Shown here in pieces: positions 1-12,134 of a stretch of DNA of 64,000 nt (within the stretch, counting starts at the first letter, position 1; the number at the start of each line of letters is the position of its first letter). The notes below the pieces were generated by a model. The model saw only the letters and a list, made by a program, of their open reading frames with translations, was not told the origin of the DNA and searched no databases. Both the position numbers and the translations under genes were made by a program. The stretch is from Takakia lepidozioides (lineage: Eukaryota > Streptophyta > Takakiopsida > Takakiales > Takakiaceae), in the NCBI GenBank assembly GCA_030704615.1, contig CM060732.1, positions 56,897,053-56,961,052 on the forward strand, in the 5' to 3' direction.

Positions 1-893
1 TACCTGTAATGCAGGTGCTTCACAACAAATCGTTGCACGTGGTATAGTTTCCACACACTGTTCTCAATGTCGCCAGCAATGCTAGTGATGAATTGATGGA
101 GAGGTTCTGTTCTCTCCATCGAGATGAATAAAAATTTGTGGTAGAAGATACTTTCAAGGGATCCCACAAAGGAGCCCACCAGGACATCCAAGAAATAATG
201 ACGGCCTAATATGATGCGGGATGTTGTGGTGGCAACGGCCCACGTGAAGACAATCCAAGCAATCAATCCTATAAGCAGATTTTCTAACACAGGCACAAAA
301 GCTTTGAGAATTCTCACCTTTGCTTGAAACAAATCGGTAACAAATGGTACCCAAATCCGATGAGATTGGTCCTTCCACATGGGGAGATTGAGTGAGAAAA
401 ATGTGACAACCATTAGTGCTCGTGTGGAATGCCCACTGGGGAATGACCAATGGCCATCAGAGCCGGCTATCCAATGGCCCCTGTTGTAGGATGGACGATT
501 GCGCTTGAATATCTTCTTGATAATCCCAACACAGTTAAGATCAAACTGAAATGCCATACAGAGGTTGAAGAAGAACATGCGAACCTCAGGCGTAAGCCTC
601 GAGGCTGGGGCCAGCCAAGTGGCCAGTGCGCAGGGAATCAAAAACGTTCCATCACCAGAAAACTCCAGTGACCTTAGAAATACGTAGAAAAATAGACCTA
701 GCCCTTGATCATGCACCCACTGTGAAAATTTCTTATCAAATGCCACAATTTTCTGGAGAACAGTTGGCTGCACTTCAGGTACTGCAAGAACAGGTTCAGA
801 CCTCAGGACAGGCTCAGATCTTTGGACATTTTTTTCGATTTGTTTCCTGCGCCTCCGTGATGGTGATGGTGATGATGAGGATCGCCTGCCCAT
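1..893 (-). CDS. PAP2-family phosphatase (lipid / polyisoprenoid phosphate phosphatase, LPP-beta / PLPP6-like), C-terminus cut by window edge
   Basis: Reading leftward from an ATG at 893-891, one open frame runs to base 1 with no stop. An in-frame TAG lies upstream at 932-930, and no other ATG lies between. All three PAP2 catalytic motifs are present: KX6RP (K126, R133-P134), PSGH (152-155, within GHWSFPSGHSTRA) and SRX5HX3D (S225-R226, H232, D236). Hydrophobic stretches near 64-92, 105-125, 158-170 and 205-224 fit the multi-pass membrane fold. The family removes terminal phosphate from lipid or isoprenoid phosphates at the ER or other endomembranes. The Ser/Arg-rich head (residues 4-17) is probably cytosolic. 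The PSGHxTRA and SRxxLGRH context resembles plant LPP-beta and animal PLPP6 more than the LPP1-3 group. The frame reaches AG|GTA at the very edge, so an exon may end there. Substrate is not determinable. The gene is partial only because the window ends. Confidence 0.9.
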   Translation of the reverse strand, partial: MGRRSSSSPSPSRRRRKQIEKNVQRSEPVLRSEPVLAVPEVQPTVLQKIVAFDKKFSQWVHDQGLGLFFYVFLRSLEFSGDGTFLIPCALATWLAPASRLTPEVRMFFFNLCMAFQFDLNCVGIIKKIFKRNRPSYNRGHWIAGSDGHWSFPSGHSTRALMVVTFFSLNLPMWKDQSHRIWVPFVTDLFQAKVRILKAFVPVLENLLIGLIAWIVFTWAVATTTSRIILGRHYFLDVLVGSFVGSLESIFYHKFLFISMERTEPLHQFITSIAGDIENSVWKLYHVQRFVVKHLHYR

Positions 894-3800
894 GATGATG
901 ATGACAGCAGAGCTATGGAACAAGCCCTGCTACCCATAAGAAAAAACTGAAAGCACATGAGAACAATCTCCCGCACTCTGTCCCTAGGAATATGCCATGA
1001 TCAGTCATACATCAACACAGTCTAACAGTTTGATGTGGGGGGAAGTGAGGGACAGGACAAGTTACGCTGCAACACCTCTTCCCTCTTTAGAAGGATAATG
1101 AGACAGAAAGACGGAAAGAGACTTCATAGCCCAATGGGCAGTCCCATGGATGTGTTAAATCTCTCTCTCTTTCTTCTTCATTTCATATGCGTCCTTATAC
1201 CCACATTGGCTCCAAGAAAAATTAATCTCCCACACAATGATGCCCTCAAGAGTATGTCAAAGCCAGTGTTCACTTTGGAATGCTTCAGCCCCCCCCTGAA
1301 TGCCCGAAGGTTCCACATGGAAGGCTAGAAGTTCTGGTTCAGGTGATACATCAGAATCTGAAACCACACAACTTTCTGCAAAGAACATACTACTCCCCTA
1401 AGAAACGTATCGAGTTAAGAATTGTTAGCCTGAGTGTATATATCTTCACCTTGTATGACTATAAGAAGGATTGAAGGACTTTCACTGAGGATAAAGCTAA
1501 GGGCCACACTGATTAGGATTACATTGCAAACAACACAAAGAAATTGTAACCCTAAATTCCGACTTACCCCTAATTTCCTACCTTTTGCCCCTGATGGCTA
1601 GGACTTCAGTCAATTAATGGCATCATGATTATAAAAAAACCGTACAGATGGTCCCAATGGATTTCCAACGGGGAAGACTAAACTGCCAACTTGAGGGTAG
1701 CTTGTATCAACATTTACTCTGGTGGACTAGATTATGGTTCCTACTTTTGGTGGGTTGGAAATGCCCATTTCCTAGCACCTTTCCATGTATGTCATGGCCT
1801 GCTTGAACTGCTTTCCTTTGCTCTAAAAGTTACGAGAGACAGGAACAAACACAGAGATATATTCTGTCCTCGGAGAGCCCAGAAAAGTATGCAAGAAGCA
1901 AAACAATCAAACATCGCACTAGAAAACCAGGCCCAAATCGCTGCAGGACGACAGAGCGCCACCTGGGTTCAAAACTAAATTCGTCTGCCAGGGATGAGCA
2001 CCCTCCGAAGAGACGGCAGTATCTCCCTCTAGCATCATATACCAGGGCAGGAGACAGAGAAAGAGAAAGAGAAAGAAGCTTACAGCGCCCACACAGAGAG
2101 ACGAAATACCTGTTGAAATGCAGGACGCAATTAAGGCAGTGCAACCGTTCTCCATCTTCACAGCAGGGGCTGATTCTTTAAGATGACCCATTAAGCCATG
2201 GCCTCAAAATCCCCTCATTCCAAACATGGATTGCCTATAGAGGTTCTGAGCTTCTTACAATCATCATTCACTCTCTGTATTTCTCATAAACTTAAAAGTC
2301 TCGTCTGAAACTTACACTTCAGAAACCACGCATCCAATGCCCGACTCTCACAGCCCAAGTAACCCTCCAGATGCCTTCCTGGAAACAAACACCCTCTTTG
2401 CATTGCCTTGGCTAAGCCTTCTCCTCTCTCTCCGATTTCAAAAACGCAAGCCCGCTGATGGGTTCGTTCACACAGATCTTAATCGATGCGACACTTGACC
2501 GGGTGACCGGTAGAAGCGAAGGGGCATCACTCCACTATCGTCGGTTGTTTTCGTTCATATTCCGTCGATAGTCTCGATTGAAAGTTGTTATTTCTTTGCA
2601 TAGTGACTATTGGCTAGGTAATCGCTTGAAGTTACTATTTGCTTGCTATGGCCACTGGCTATGAAATACCTTGAGGGCAGAGTTTCATAACACTTTTGAG
2701 AGAAATGTACAAAGAAGGAGAGCTTGGACAGTAAATTTGATCAAATAAAACTACCTGGCATGGCGGCTCACTATCAGGTCCTCTCCCCTAGTTGCTCCTT
2801 TAAATCTGCTTATTAATATGTTGATATCAATTTGGTTTACAGCCACACGAGTTTCAAAGCTACAAATATTTTCACAAAAGCCTCTGGCCAAAGAGAAACA
2901 CACGACTTCATGACAATGATTGGTTATAAGAGGTTGTGATGGCAAGTGTGAGTGTTCAAAGTGGTGCAGTTTAATGTATAAAGGTGAAACCAAAGATTGA
3001 TTGTCCCTGCCACTTTTGTCTCCCCTTTCATTACTCCTAACATTTCATACTAGTTTGTGACGACACGATCGTTACAAATACATTGAAATGATTGTGGTCG
3101 TTGATCTCTTAACTCCTTTACATGTTACCATCTTGGCCATTGCCCAGTGATGGCTCCGATTCTTATCATGAGGTTTAGTGGAGCCATTTGGCTTGCTGCA
3201 TGTGTCATAGGTTAAAACCCCAAGTTAGCATATAAATTAACGGATTTGTAATGCAAGGAGGTCGTGTTTTTGGTGTACAACTTGGTGTCCATTATTGTTC
3301 CAACTATACTTCCCCCATTTCTAGAGCTGCCATAGAGGAGTGCAGTAGCTGAGGCGAGTTCGATTTGAGCCTTTGGTTACTTTTTTGGTTTTATGTCTAG
3401 TAATCTACCACTGTTTGTCTAGCATTGGGTCCAACCCTAGGTATGAATCTGATAGTAACTCAACGTCAATCTACCATACCAATAGGGTATCAGCCTGATC
3501 ACAGCTATTACCCCGTCTATTACTATGTTTCCATACTATGTTTCCATACGCAGCGCTACCGCACAATTCGCATTCCTTCCCCAGTTAAACCCATGCAATG
3601 CACAATTCGCATTCCTTCCCCAGTTAAACCCATGCAATGCTCGAGGTTGCGCCAGTACAAAGAAAAACCGATACCTGCAATTTATTTCTGACTCTAGTGT
3701 GAATCACCTCACAATACACTATCTTAGGTTCAGGGATTTTTTATTGGAATGAAGGGGATGATTGGTCCCAGTTTAGTAAAGGAAAATATCAAGCTTCACC

Positions 3801-4408
3801 ACTGCCATTACCAAGTAGATTAAATGGCCAATTTCTTAGTTGGTTGTCCACGTTGGCCAATCCAAGACTCTCAAACATCTCTAATACTTGTTCCGTCGCA
3901 TTGTACATGTCCAACTTTCTGTGTTCTATTTGGCCCCAAGTACAACACCAGATCAGATGACCCATTGGGAGTTTGGCACGCTGCTGCACTCACTGAAATC
4001 TCAAGCGGCAATCTCCTTCGAAGGAAAGTATTTGGAGGTGGTTTCTATTTCCGTGACAGCTTCTATATTTTGAATTCAGAAGCCTCCATAAGACTCTTCA
4101 GGGACACTTGGACTTGAGTTGAGAGGCACAGTGTTTGTCACTATGAACATTAGGCCCCTGGTATGAGAGTCCAAATCAACCAAAAGCCACACATACAAAC
4201 ACTCAGCCAGGAACACATGAAGTTGTTCAGAATGTGACAAGGAGATGTAAGAGGCACACACCCACACTGGATTCAAGGACGTCGATAAGTTCCACTTTCC
4301 AGCAGCTACCAACATAGGTGCACAAAAAGGAAAAACTTCACAGGCAACGTGCCACTCATACTAGGCTCCCTAGATTTTAACAGGACCAGGTTGCAATAGA
4401 TGCGACAC
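894..4408. other. Intergenic region between the PAP2 gene and P0
   Basis: No convincing coding sequence was found on either strand. Short open frames here are Ser/Leu-rich or lack homology and splice context. The part nearest 893 is presumably promoter and 5' UTR of the phosphatase gene. The part nearest 4409 is the P0 3' flank. A purine-rich stretch lies at about 2051-2086. A short tandem duplication at 3523-3639 is listed separately. Confidence 0.6.
3523..3639. repeat. Two adjacent tandem duplications (13 bp x2 and 39 bp x2)
   Basis: A 13-bp unit (CTATGTTTCCATA) occurs at 3523-3535 and again at 3536-3548. A 39-bp unit beginning CACAATTCGCATTCC occurs at 3562-3600 and is repeated exactly at 3601-3639. 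The identical copies suggest recent slippage. 39 is a multiple of three, but the surrounding frame shows no other sign of coding. Confidence 0.9.
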
Positions 4409-6871
4409 CTAATCAAACAGACTAAATCCCATGTCATCATCCGACTCGTCTTCTTTCTCCTTTTCTTCCTCCTTTTCGGATTCTTCTGCCGCTGGTGCAG
4501 ATGAGGTCTCCGTGGCAGATGCAGTGACTGCCACTGCAAACTTGGTGGGATCCTGGAGTAGAAAGAACAGATTGTGATGAAGGTAGGATCATGGTGCTCT
4601 TGATAACCCTTTGAATGCACTATTTGCGTTAGTCAGAAACTGCTATGAGTTCACACCTATGAAGCACAAGAAAATGCTAAATACAGGCTGACAGGAACAT
4701 GCAACAGAGAGTAGATACAAACAAAAGACAAGCACCAGGTGGGCAAAGTACACAATAAAGAACAGAAGAGTGGACATATAACCTTGAGGTACTCCTTGAC
4801 TGAGTCAGCCTGCGGAAATGAATACTCGGTCTCCACAGCCACAGCCAGCACATTCTTGTAGGCATTGACAAAGAAGTGGGGGGCAGCAGCAAGAGTTGGG
4901 TAACCTATGCCCAAAGAAAGGGCTGCCACTGTGGAGATTCCAGCAGCAAACTTTGCCACCAGGTCCTCCTCCGTCAGATCCAGAACAGTAGGATCAAAAG
5001 CGGAGCCACTGTCATACACCATCTGAACAACAAGCCCATACGAAAATGGGCGGATACCCAGCTTGGCCAACAATGCAGCTTCTGAAGAACCAACCTTCTC
5101 TCCCTTCCGAATCAGTTCTACTGGGGCAATAATCTCAACCGTCCCCTTGTTAATCTTGGTTGGAATATTGAGCACCTGAGTTGGAACACCAACACAATAT
5201 TTGATAAGCCATGTGTGCAGTGACATGTTGGACTGACTTCAAAGAACATCTAAGAATCAGTGCCAACAATGAAAGGCTTCCGAATAAAAGTCAAAGAAAC
5301 TTCACGTCCATTGACTGTGGCAAAGATGTGACTATCCATCCCATTCCAAGGTATACTCCTTTGTTTGACCATAAACCACATAAGCCAAACCAACCAGTTA
5401 TACCTAGTTGTACAAGCAGAATGATATTGATAAAACAATGGAGGACAAGGATCTAACCTGGAAGAAAGAAGTCTGGGAGGGGTCCAACCCTGTGTTTCCA
5501 GGGGGAACCACCACATCAATGGGTGCCACCAGTCCAACACGGGCAGGTGCTCCAACCTGCCATAACAGATGAAATTCACATTAAGCAAATATTTGCATTC
5601 AAACTGCTAAGTAGACACAAGGGCCCACAGAGGCTGGAGCTGCCTACAGTAAGGAACCTTACTTCTTGCAGGGTTGTTGTTGATTAAGCACATGAAGCGG
5701 GCCTAATCATGAAGCTCCTCCGGATGATGGGGCGCTCAGCTATCACTAGGCAATAGATCAGCTTAGATTATGATTCTCAGCTGTGGCAAAGCTTGACATG
5801 TGTCCCTACACAGTGGGAACAAGGACAAATATTATTTTATAGCAGGTGGAGATGCCAAACTTCTTCTTAGGAGATCTACTCTCTTAAATCCCTCTCTGAC
5901 ACCTACACGCAGAAGTTTTGCAACTCTGCAATGAAGTCCAATCAAACGACAAATCATTTAGCATTTACCTTGTATTTAGCAACCTCCTCCCGAACTTCCT
6001 TCAGGTCGCCCTTGGTAAATATCAGCCCAACATTACCCTGCCAGCACCCTTATCACAAGCTATCACCAGATGCTACTCCCACACAACAAGCATGCACAAG
6101 TGCCAGCACTTAAGAGAAATTGACAATCTCCTTCATACGGGTACAATATTGGAAACTATAACACAAGTGTACCCATTCCATTGCTTCCATTAGCATCTTG
6201 ATTTTTGGCAGCTGTGATATGCACAACCAAAACAATAACATGCCAGAGATTCATATCATTACAAGTGAAACGATCCGTGACAAAGAGGACAAGCACAAAG
6301 GCTCTGGGCTTGCCATACTGCAAGAATTGCACATCTAAGTTGCACAGAACCACATGGCTGCTCAGACATGATTTAGTGTTGGAACGGATATATTTCTTCA
6401 GCGCCCTAGTACAAGGGCTCAAAGCGAGCTGGGATTATCCGGGTCATCATCGCAGCTTCCTGAAATACAATAAAGGTATGCGAAGGTAGCCAAGTACTCA
6501 AGAAAGGCAACTTTAAGTCTCCGGCGACAAATTCAGATAATATACACTCGTATAATATCGCCATGGCCTTTTCAAGCCGAACATGCACAGGGCTCGAAGC
6601 TTGCTGAACCTACCACAAGAAGAGGAAGAAGGTTGAGGTAGGCGTCGTTGCCGGTCTTCTCAGCCTGAATACGGATGGACCGCTTCATCATGGTGTTCTT
6701 CCCCATCAGCACCACCGACTCGGGCCTCAAGCCCCTGCGAATCCCCTGCAGCTGCGTGGACCCCACATTGTCAGCCGCGCACACCAACACCTGCGAGAAC
6801 TCCTCCAGCAGATCACACAGCTTCTTGTCATAGGCAACCTTCTTCTCTTGCTTGGTGCCCTTGAACCCCAT
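4409..6871 (-). CDS. RPP0: Large ribosomal subunit stalk protein P0 (60S acidic ribosomal protein P0 / uL10), five exons
   Basis: Exons on the minus strand: 6871-6614, 6037-5969, 5556-5458, 5175-4783 and 4552-4409. All junctions are GT-AG and all phases are 0, giving 320 residues, the usual P0 length. The N-terminal part ([15 protein letters not shown], [28 protein letters not shown]) is the uL10 rRNA-binding domain. Exons 2-3 carry the central segment ([31 protein letters not shown]). Exon 4 holds [32 protein letters not shown] and the helical spine that binds P1/P2 dimers. The tail is acidic and ends [10 protein letters not shown]. The last residues are the conserved contact for elongation factors; most eukaryotes have GFGLFD, so the serine is a small departure. 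P0 anchors the GTPase-stimulating stalk in cytosolic ribosomes. The start ATG at 6871 gives the expected [11 protein letters not shown] head. Intron 1 (576 bp) is the longest. Confidence 0.97.
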
Positions 6872-7471
6872 CTTTCCAAGCTCCTTTCTTCACTCCGACA
6901 AAGAGAACTTTAGGGCTTCTTCGAAAAAGTTCAAACTGTAGCACTTTTCAGAAAAATTCTGACGAACAGTTGCAGCGGCGAACCACCTTGCAGACGACGT
7001 TAACCAACAGGGGGCCAAGCCTCGGGTATGACCCTGGCAAGGCGGGCAACCACTGGCCCTTTAACCCCGTCTTTCCTCCGAGAGAGGAGAGCACAAAGCA
7101 AAGCAGCCTAGCGAAAGAAGGAAGAAGACGATGGTGGTTTAGGGCTTATATCTTCGCTGGCTATTGCCGGTGTTACCACCTGCTGTAGCCGGTACCCTGG
7201 GCAGATATCGGCGACGAAGCGTCGTCGTCAATAGGACGGTAAAATATCTTCGACGAGAACGTCATACTTCCGTCAACCGAGACTAAGAATTCGAATAGCC
7301 TCTATGGAGGTAACTTTATCGGTGTTAGTAAGGGGAGTAAGTAGTAAGTAGTAAGTCGCATGTTTCTTTGCAGAGTTGTTTTCCCGCCAGACGCTGTGCA
7401 TGTCTGTCTGTCTTGCTCTCGTCTCAAAACTTCCTCTCTGCAATTTTGTTGGTTGAAGCTTGAAGCCAGGG
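6872..7471. promoter_or_regulatory. Divergent promoter region shared by P0 (-) and the Vid27/DEM gene (+)
   Basis: Exactly 600 bp separate the two start codons. The sequence TTTAGGGCTT occurs at about 6909-6918 and again at 7138-7147. Read on the other strand this is AAGCCCTAAA, close to the telo-box (AAACCCTAA) common in plant translation-gene promoters. A TGGGC core lies near 7200. The region also holds purine-rich 5' UTR sequence. No clear TATA box is placed. Regulatory function is inferred from position and motif only. Confidence 0.5.
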
Positions 7472-10400
7472 ATGGGGACCGCACAAAGCCGTGAAGGGAG
7501 GCTTGATTCAGACGAGGAGTCGGAGCCTGATTCGCCAACAGAAAGTTCGAGATCTTTGCATTCTCTTGGGGAGGAAACTCCAAGTGAGCACTTCAAGAGC
7601 CCCAGCTCTGTTACCAAAGATGAGCCAAACCTGAGTTCAATGCTGGGATCCCTATCCTTGCATGCAATGGCAGAACCGCAACCACTGGTCAAACTCTACA
7701 AGCACATTGGGGGCAACAGTGCAAGTGCGCAGTGGGTTGTTGCTGACAAGCTGGTTAGCTGGGAGTTTGTGAGAGAGCATGATGAAGAGGATGAAGAGGA
7801 GGATGAGGATGAGAAATGGAGGGGTTCTACTACCGGGAATAAGCTTTTTAAGAGCTGGTTGTTGATAGTGGGCGACAAAATCAAGGCCAGGGTCGATGAT
7901 GGCCTGCAAATGCACTTCATGGATGACCAGATGCGTGCAGATTTCGTACGAAAGGGAGTTTGGGCACTGAAATTCCCGAAAAAGGAGAATTACGAGGACT
8001 TTGTGACAGAGTTCCAGAATTGCAGGTAATATCCCAATCCATGTTGTGGTTGGTGATCACAGGCCATTTGCTGTTCGTGTAATATGGAGCTTTTTGGGAA
8101 GGCATAGATGACAACAAGGAAGAGAGGGGGGTCTGCAGGGCTTAGGTAGCCTTTGTAATTCAGGTGGTCTGGTAAGTATCTATTTATTTTTCAGTTGTCT
8201 TCTCTGCACCTGCCAGACAGCATGCCAATGATGAATCATCGACTGGCTTGTCTGAGGTGTACCTGAACTTCCACTCTCTTTAAGTGCACTTGACAGTAAT
8301 ATGAACTTGTCGGGATTCTTTTCAGGTTTGAGAATACATACTTTTTGGAAGCAACTGAATCCAACAAAATGAAGGTATTTGGAAAGGATTTCATGGTGTG
8401 GTCCAAAGGCGAAGGGGAGGATGAGTCCATCTGGGAGGATGCAGAAGAGTCACTCAAGCAACAGACCTCTGCTGTAAAAGCCAAAGAGCTGAAGGAGACA
8501 TATCATGAGCCGTCAAAGCTCAATATCCAAAGTTTAACAATGGGGGCTCTTGACCACAGTTTTCTTGTCAGTGATTCGGGACTTGATGTACTTTCCAATC
8601 TTCCGACTGGACTTCATGGAAAAGGTGTAACCATCCGTTTTCAAGAGGGTCATAAGGGGGGTACCTCCCCTTTTCTAACACCTAAGAAAGGCATGCTGAT
8701 GAGAGGAGAAAGTAACATGATGCTACTTAGTCCAGCTAAGGATGGAAAGCCCCACGCAGGAGGGGTTAGCCAGCTGGATATTGGCACCGGAAAAATAGTC
8801 AGTGAATGGAAATTTGAGAAAGATGGTACTCCAATCACAATGCGTGATGTTACAAACGAAAGCAAGGGCTCACAATTGGATGCTGGAGGGTCTACGTTTC
8901 TGGGTTTGGATGATAACCGGCTGTGCCGCTGGGATATGCGTGACAGGAATGGAATCGTTCAGCAGCTTGGCAGCCCAGCTGCCCTTAACTGGTCCGAAGG
9001 CCACCAGGTACACTTGATTTATCTGTTGCCTCTTGTTACACTTGGGTTAGTTCGGCAATTGTATGTCTCCACTTGGAATAGTATTTACGTACTTACTTTT
9101 GCCCAGGTTTTGTCAGCTCTTCTGCTGCTTCATAATCAATCCTCAGTGGAAGTTGAAAGTTGCTGTCAGAGTTTCTGGAGTGTGGTGGCCATGGCCTAAA
9201 TTTCTCCTGGATGTTTCCTGTGTATGAGCAATTAAAAAAAGCTCCAGGAAAGCAAGGTTAAATGCATATTCTTAAACAAGTCCAAAGACTTCATTCATTT
9301 CTGACCGTGTAAGTTCAACTGCTGTTCTTGCAGTTCTCCCGGGGGACAAATTTTGAGTGTTTTGCAACGGCTGGTGATGGGGCTGTGGTGGTGGGCTCCC
9401 GGGATGGAAAAGTGCGGCTATATGGGACGACGTCCATGCGTCAGGTGTGATTATGGCATTACAGTCCCTTCAATTGGCATAATTACTGTCTTCCCTATTG
9501 TTTGATGTTTGCACAAGGACTCAGATTTAGTGGCACCAGACTGCAGAACTCCTCTGATGTTAAGTTTCTTTTGTCTCCTATCCTATTACAACGTTGTGTG
9601 GCAGGCCAAGACAGCATTCCCTGGACTCGGGTCCCCCATCACTCATGTTGATGTGACCTATGATGGAAAGTGGGTACTCGCAACCACGGACACCTACTTG
9701 ATTCTCATCAGCACGGTGTTCAAAGACAAGGATGGTAAATCAAAGACGGGATTTACTGGCCGCATGGGGAATCGCATTGCTGCACCAAGGCTACTGAAGC
9801 TCAACCCTGTTGACTACCATGGTGGGCAGGCACAAAAATTTCACGGAGGTCAATTCTCTTGGGTAAGCTCCTGTAAAACAAGTTCAATGAGTATATTCCC
9901 CCCTCTCTTAACCTCTCTTTCACCTCTCTTGCTTCAACTGCCAACATCTTTCAAAGTGCCCATGAGACATGCCCAAAGAGTCTCTCTATATTTGCACGAT
10001 TGTTTCTGGATAGACCCCATACACATTTTGGACAGGAAAGAATGGGAGGGAGAGCAGGAGGATGGGGAGAGATGTACTTGGTGTCCTATGGAGTTGTACT
10101 GTGTCATTAGATTTAGACAGTAGAACGGAGCAGAATAGCAGCCAGTACCCATTGCTGATGGTTTGCTACAGTAGTGTAATGCGACCTCATAAATGAAGTT
10201 GGTTCTGACCCTCCATATCTCTGACAACCCGTGGCACAATGTATTTCAATAATCTGCCCAAGAATTTTCCCAAGGAGATCCATAATACGATATTACAATT
10301 GTTGAGACTTTCAAAAAGATTTTCTTACCTCTGGTCACTATGGGGTGTCTCATTGGTTCAGGTTACAGAGCAGGGTAAACAGGAGAGGAATCTGGTTGTG

Positions 10401-10969
10401 TCAGTGGGTAATTTCACCGTCCTATGGAACTTCCAACTTGTGAAGGATAGCCACCATGAGTGCTACAGGTACATATCCCGAGCTTCTTTTTGACAGTGTT
10501 GATAGACTGATTACCACTCAATGTTGTTATGGTCTAAGGTTTGTGTGCTAGCTTTAACAGCCCATGGAGATGTCAGACACATAGGCCTACATTGGAGATT
10601 ACACTAGGTCCAGCTGCAACTTTGGCAAATGCCTAACTATATTGGGTGTCTAGGCACCTTGGTCTGAGAATTTGGCACGAAAACAAGCGACCATGAAAGT
10701 CTTTGCTACCAAAATGAAGCGGCACCAAAAGATGCATCTATTTAGCCATTCTTCTTCTAACTCCCCTTGTGTTTCTTCTATCCTTGTGCATTGCTGACTA
10801 CAGACATCAGACGGGCCTTAAAACATGCTACTGTTACAAGGTGGTGCCCAAGGACGAGTCCATTATCGAGAGCAAATTTATGCATGACAGATTTCTCCAG
10901 TCATGTGATACCCCAGAAGCTCCATTGGTCGTTGCAACCACCAGGAATGTGAGCTGTTTCAACATATAG
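7472..10969 (+). CDS. Vid27 / DEM (defective embryo and meristems)-family beta-propeller protein, six exons
   Basis: Exons: 7472-8025, 8326-9007, 9334-9444, 9605-9862, 10362-10468 and 10804-10969. GT-AG introns with compatible phases give 625 residues, close to plant Vid27-like proteins. The N-terminus MGTAQS fits N-myristoylation (Gly2, Ser6), suggesting membrane attachment. A very acidic run lies near residues 104-117. The first half ([33 protein letters not shown]) is the plant-specific/Vid27 N-terminal region. The second half is the propeller: [86 protein letters not shown], and ending [17 protein letters not shown]. The homologues are tomato DEM, required for embryo and meristem organisation, and cardoon CYPRO4. 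The yeast relative Vid27 is linked to vacuolar import/degradation, and the biochemical role in plants is unclear. The ATG at 7472 was chosen because it gives the myristoylation signal. Confidence 0.93.
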
Positions 10970-12134
10970 CTGGCAGCTGATATTGCTGCTGATGTCTATT
11001 AGTAGTTCTGTAAAGACATCATTTTTTCCTTTCTCGTTTTATCATTCTTAGTTGCTCATTCAATTCGCATTGGCTGTAGCTTGTAAGTGTTTTGCAGAGG
11101 TTTCTGGGTTTGAGGTCAAGAAAGCTTTGATACAATATTACACAAGATACAACATTTGTATCATGGAATGTCCAAGGACTTTCATATGTGACAAAGGTCC
11201 TTATCTTTCATTCGGTTCATTTGGTGCATCCAGTCACAATCCAAACCGTGCCTGATAGATGGATTAGAGTTCATTAATTCTGAATTGGACTTGTTTGGGC
11301 TGGTCATGAGGGGAACACTTCATATTCTTGGTACATTCTCCAAAAGCTAGCAAAGTGCCACCCATCAAGGGAAGGGGTTTAACTCCCAAGTCCTATCCAG
11401 GATTTCACAATTGCTGATTGCTACTTTCTGGAGTGATGCCACAGCTGTGAATGCTTCATAACCTTTGGTGCAGCTTGTCTTTGCTATTATCCAACCTTTT
11501 CTCGGGGCTAGTCAAGGAAATACGATTCATAATATTACTGAACAGGCTTTGCATAGATTACTCTTGCATCTTCCTTGTGTTGTCCAGAATTTCTGGGCTG
11601 TGAAGAAACTTGACTCTTGTCATGGGGTTAGCTGTGAATTGTGATCAGTAGTGGATGAACCTAGTTTCGGCCCACCTGTCTCCTTAGTCTGGGCATGGGC
11701 AGCATCTCCTGCTGACATCAGCATCTACTGATCACATCATATCACTACAAGCATGGGCAGTTGTGTAAGAATCAGTCGCCTCCAGCACCAGCCAGTGCCC
11801 AGTAGCAGAGTGCGTAAACAGGGCCTGCTGTCTATATTAATGCTCCAAATACTTGTGTAGAATATCTTGGCCATCGTCTTACTTATGTCATTCTCCTCGG
11901 GCAATGAGGTACCGAAATACACAGGAAATACAGCTTCTCAAAAAACACAAAAGAATTAATTAGAAGCAGTCAAAATTCGGATCAGAAGATGTTGTACATT
12001 TAAACTTAGCCTTTCTTGTAAGCCACTTCAAAGAAAATTCAACAACCACAAATCAATATGTGAGCCACCAATATTTCCTACTCTACAACCTCTATCTCAC
12101 GGATATACAAGCAAAGATGAGGGAGAGAAAGAGA
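10970..12134. other. Intergenic region between convergent Vid27/DEM and PTB genes
   Basis: Nothing with coding support was found. The two flanking genes converge here, so the region should hold both 3' UTRs and polyadenylation signals. Short open frames show no recognisable family. Confidence 0.6.

Noticed and set aside
1830-2191. Two overlapping minus-strand open frames of 90-104 codons
   Set aside because: Ser/Leu-rich products from a GAGA-type purine run; no family signal or splice context.
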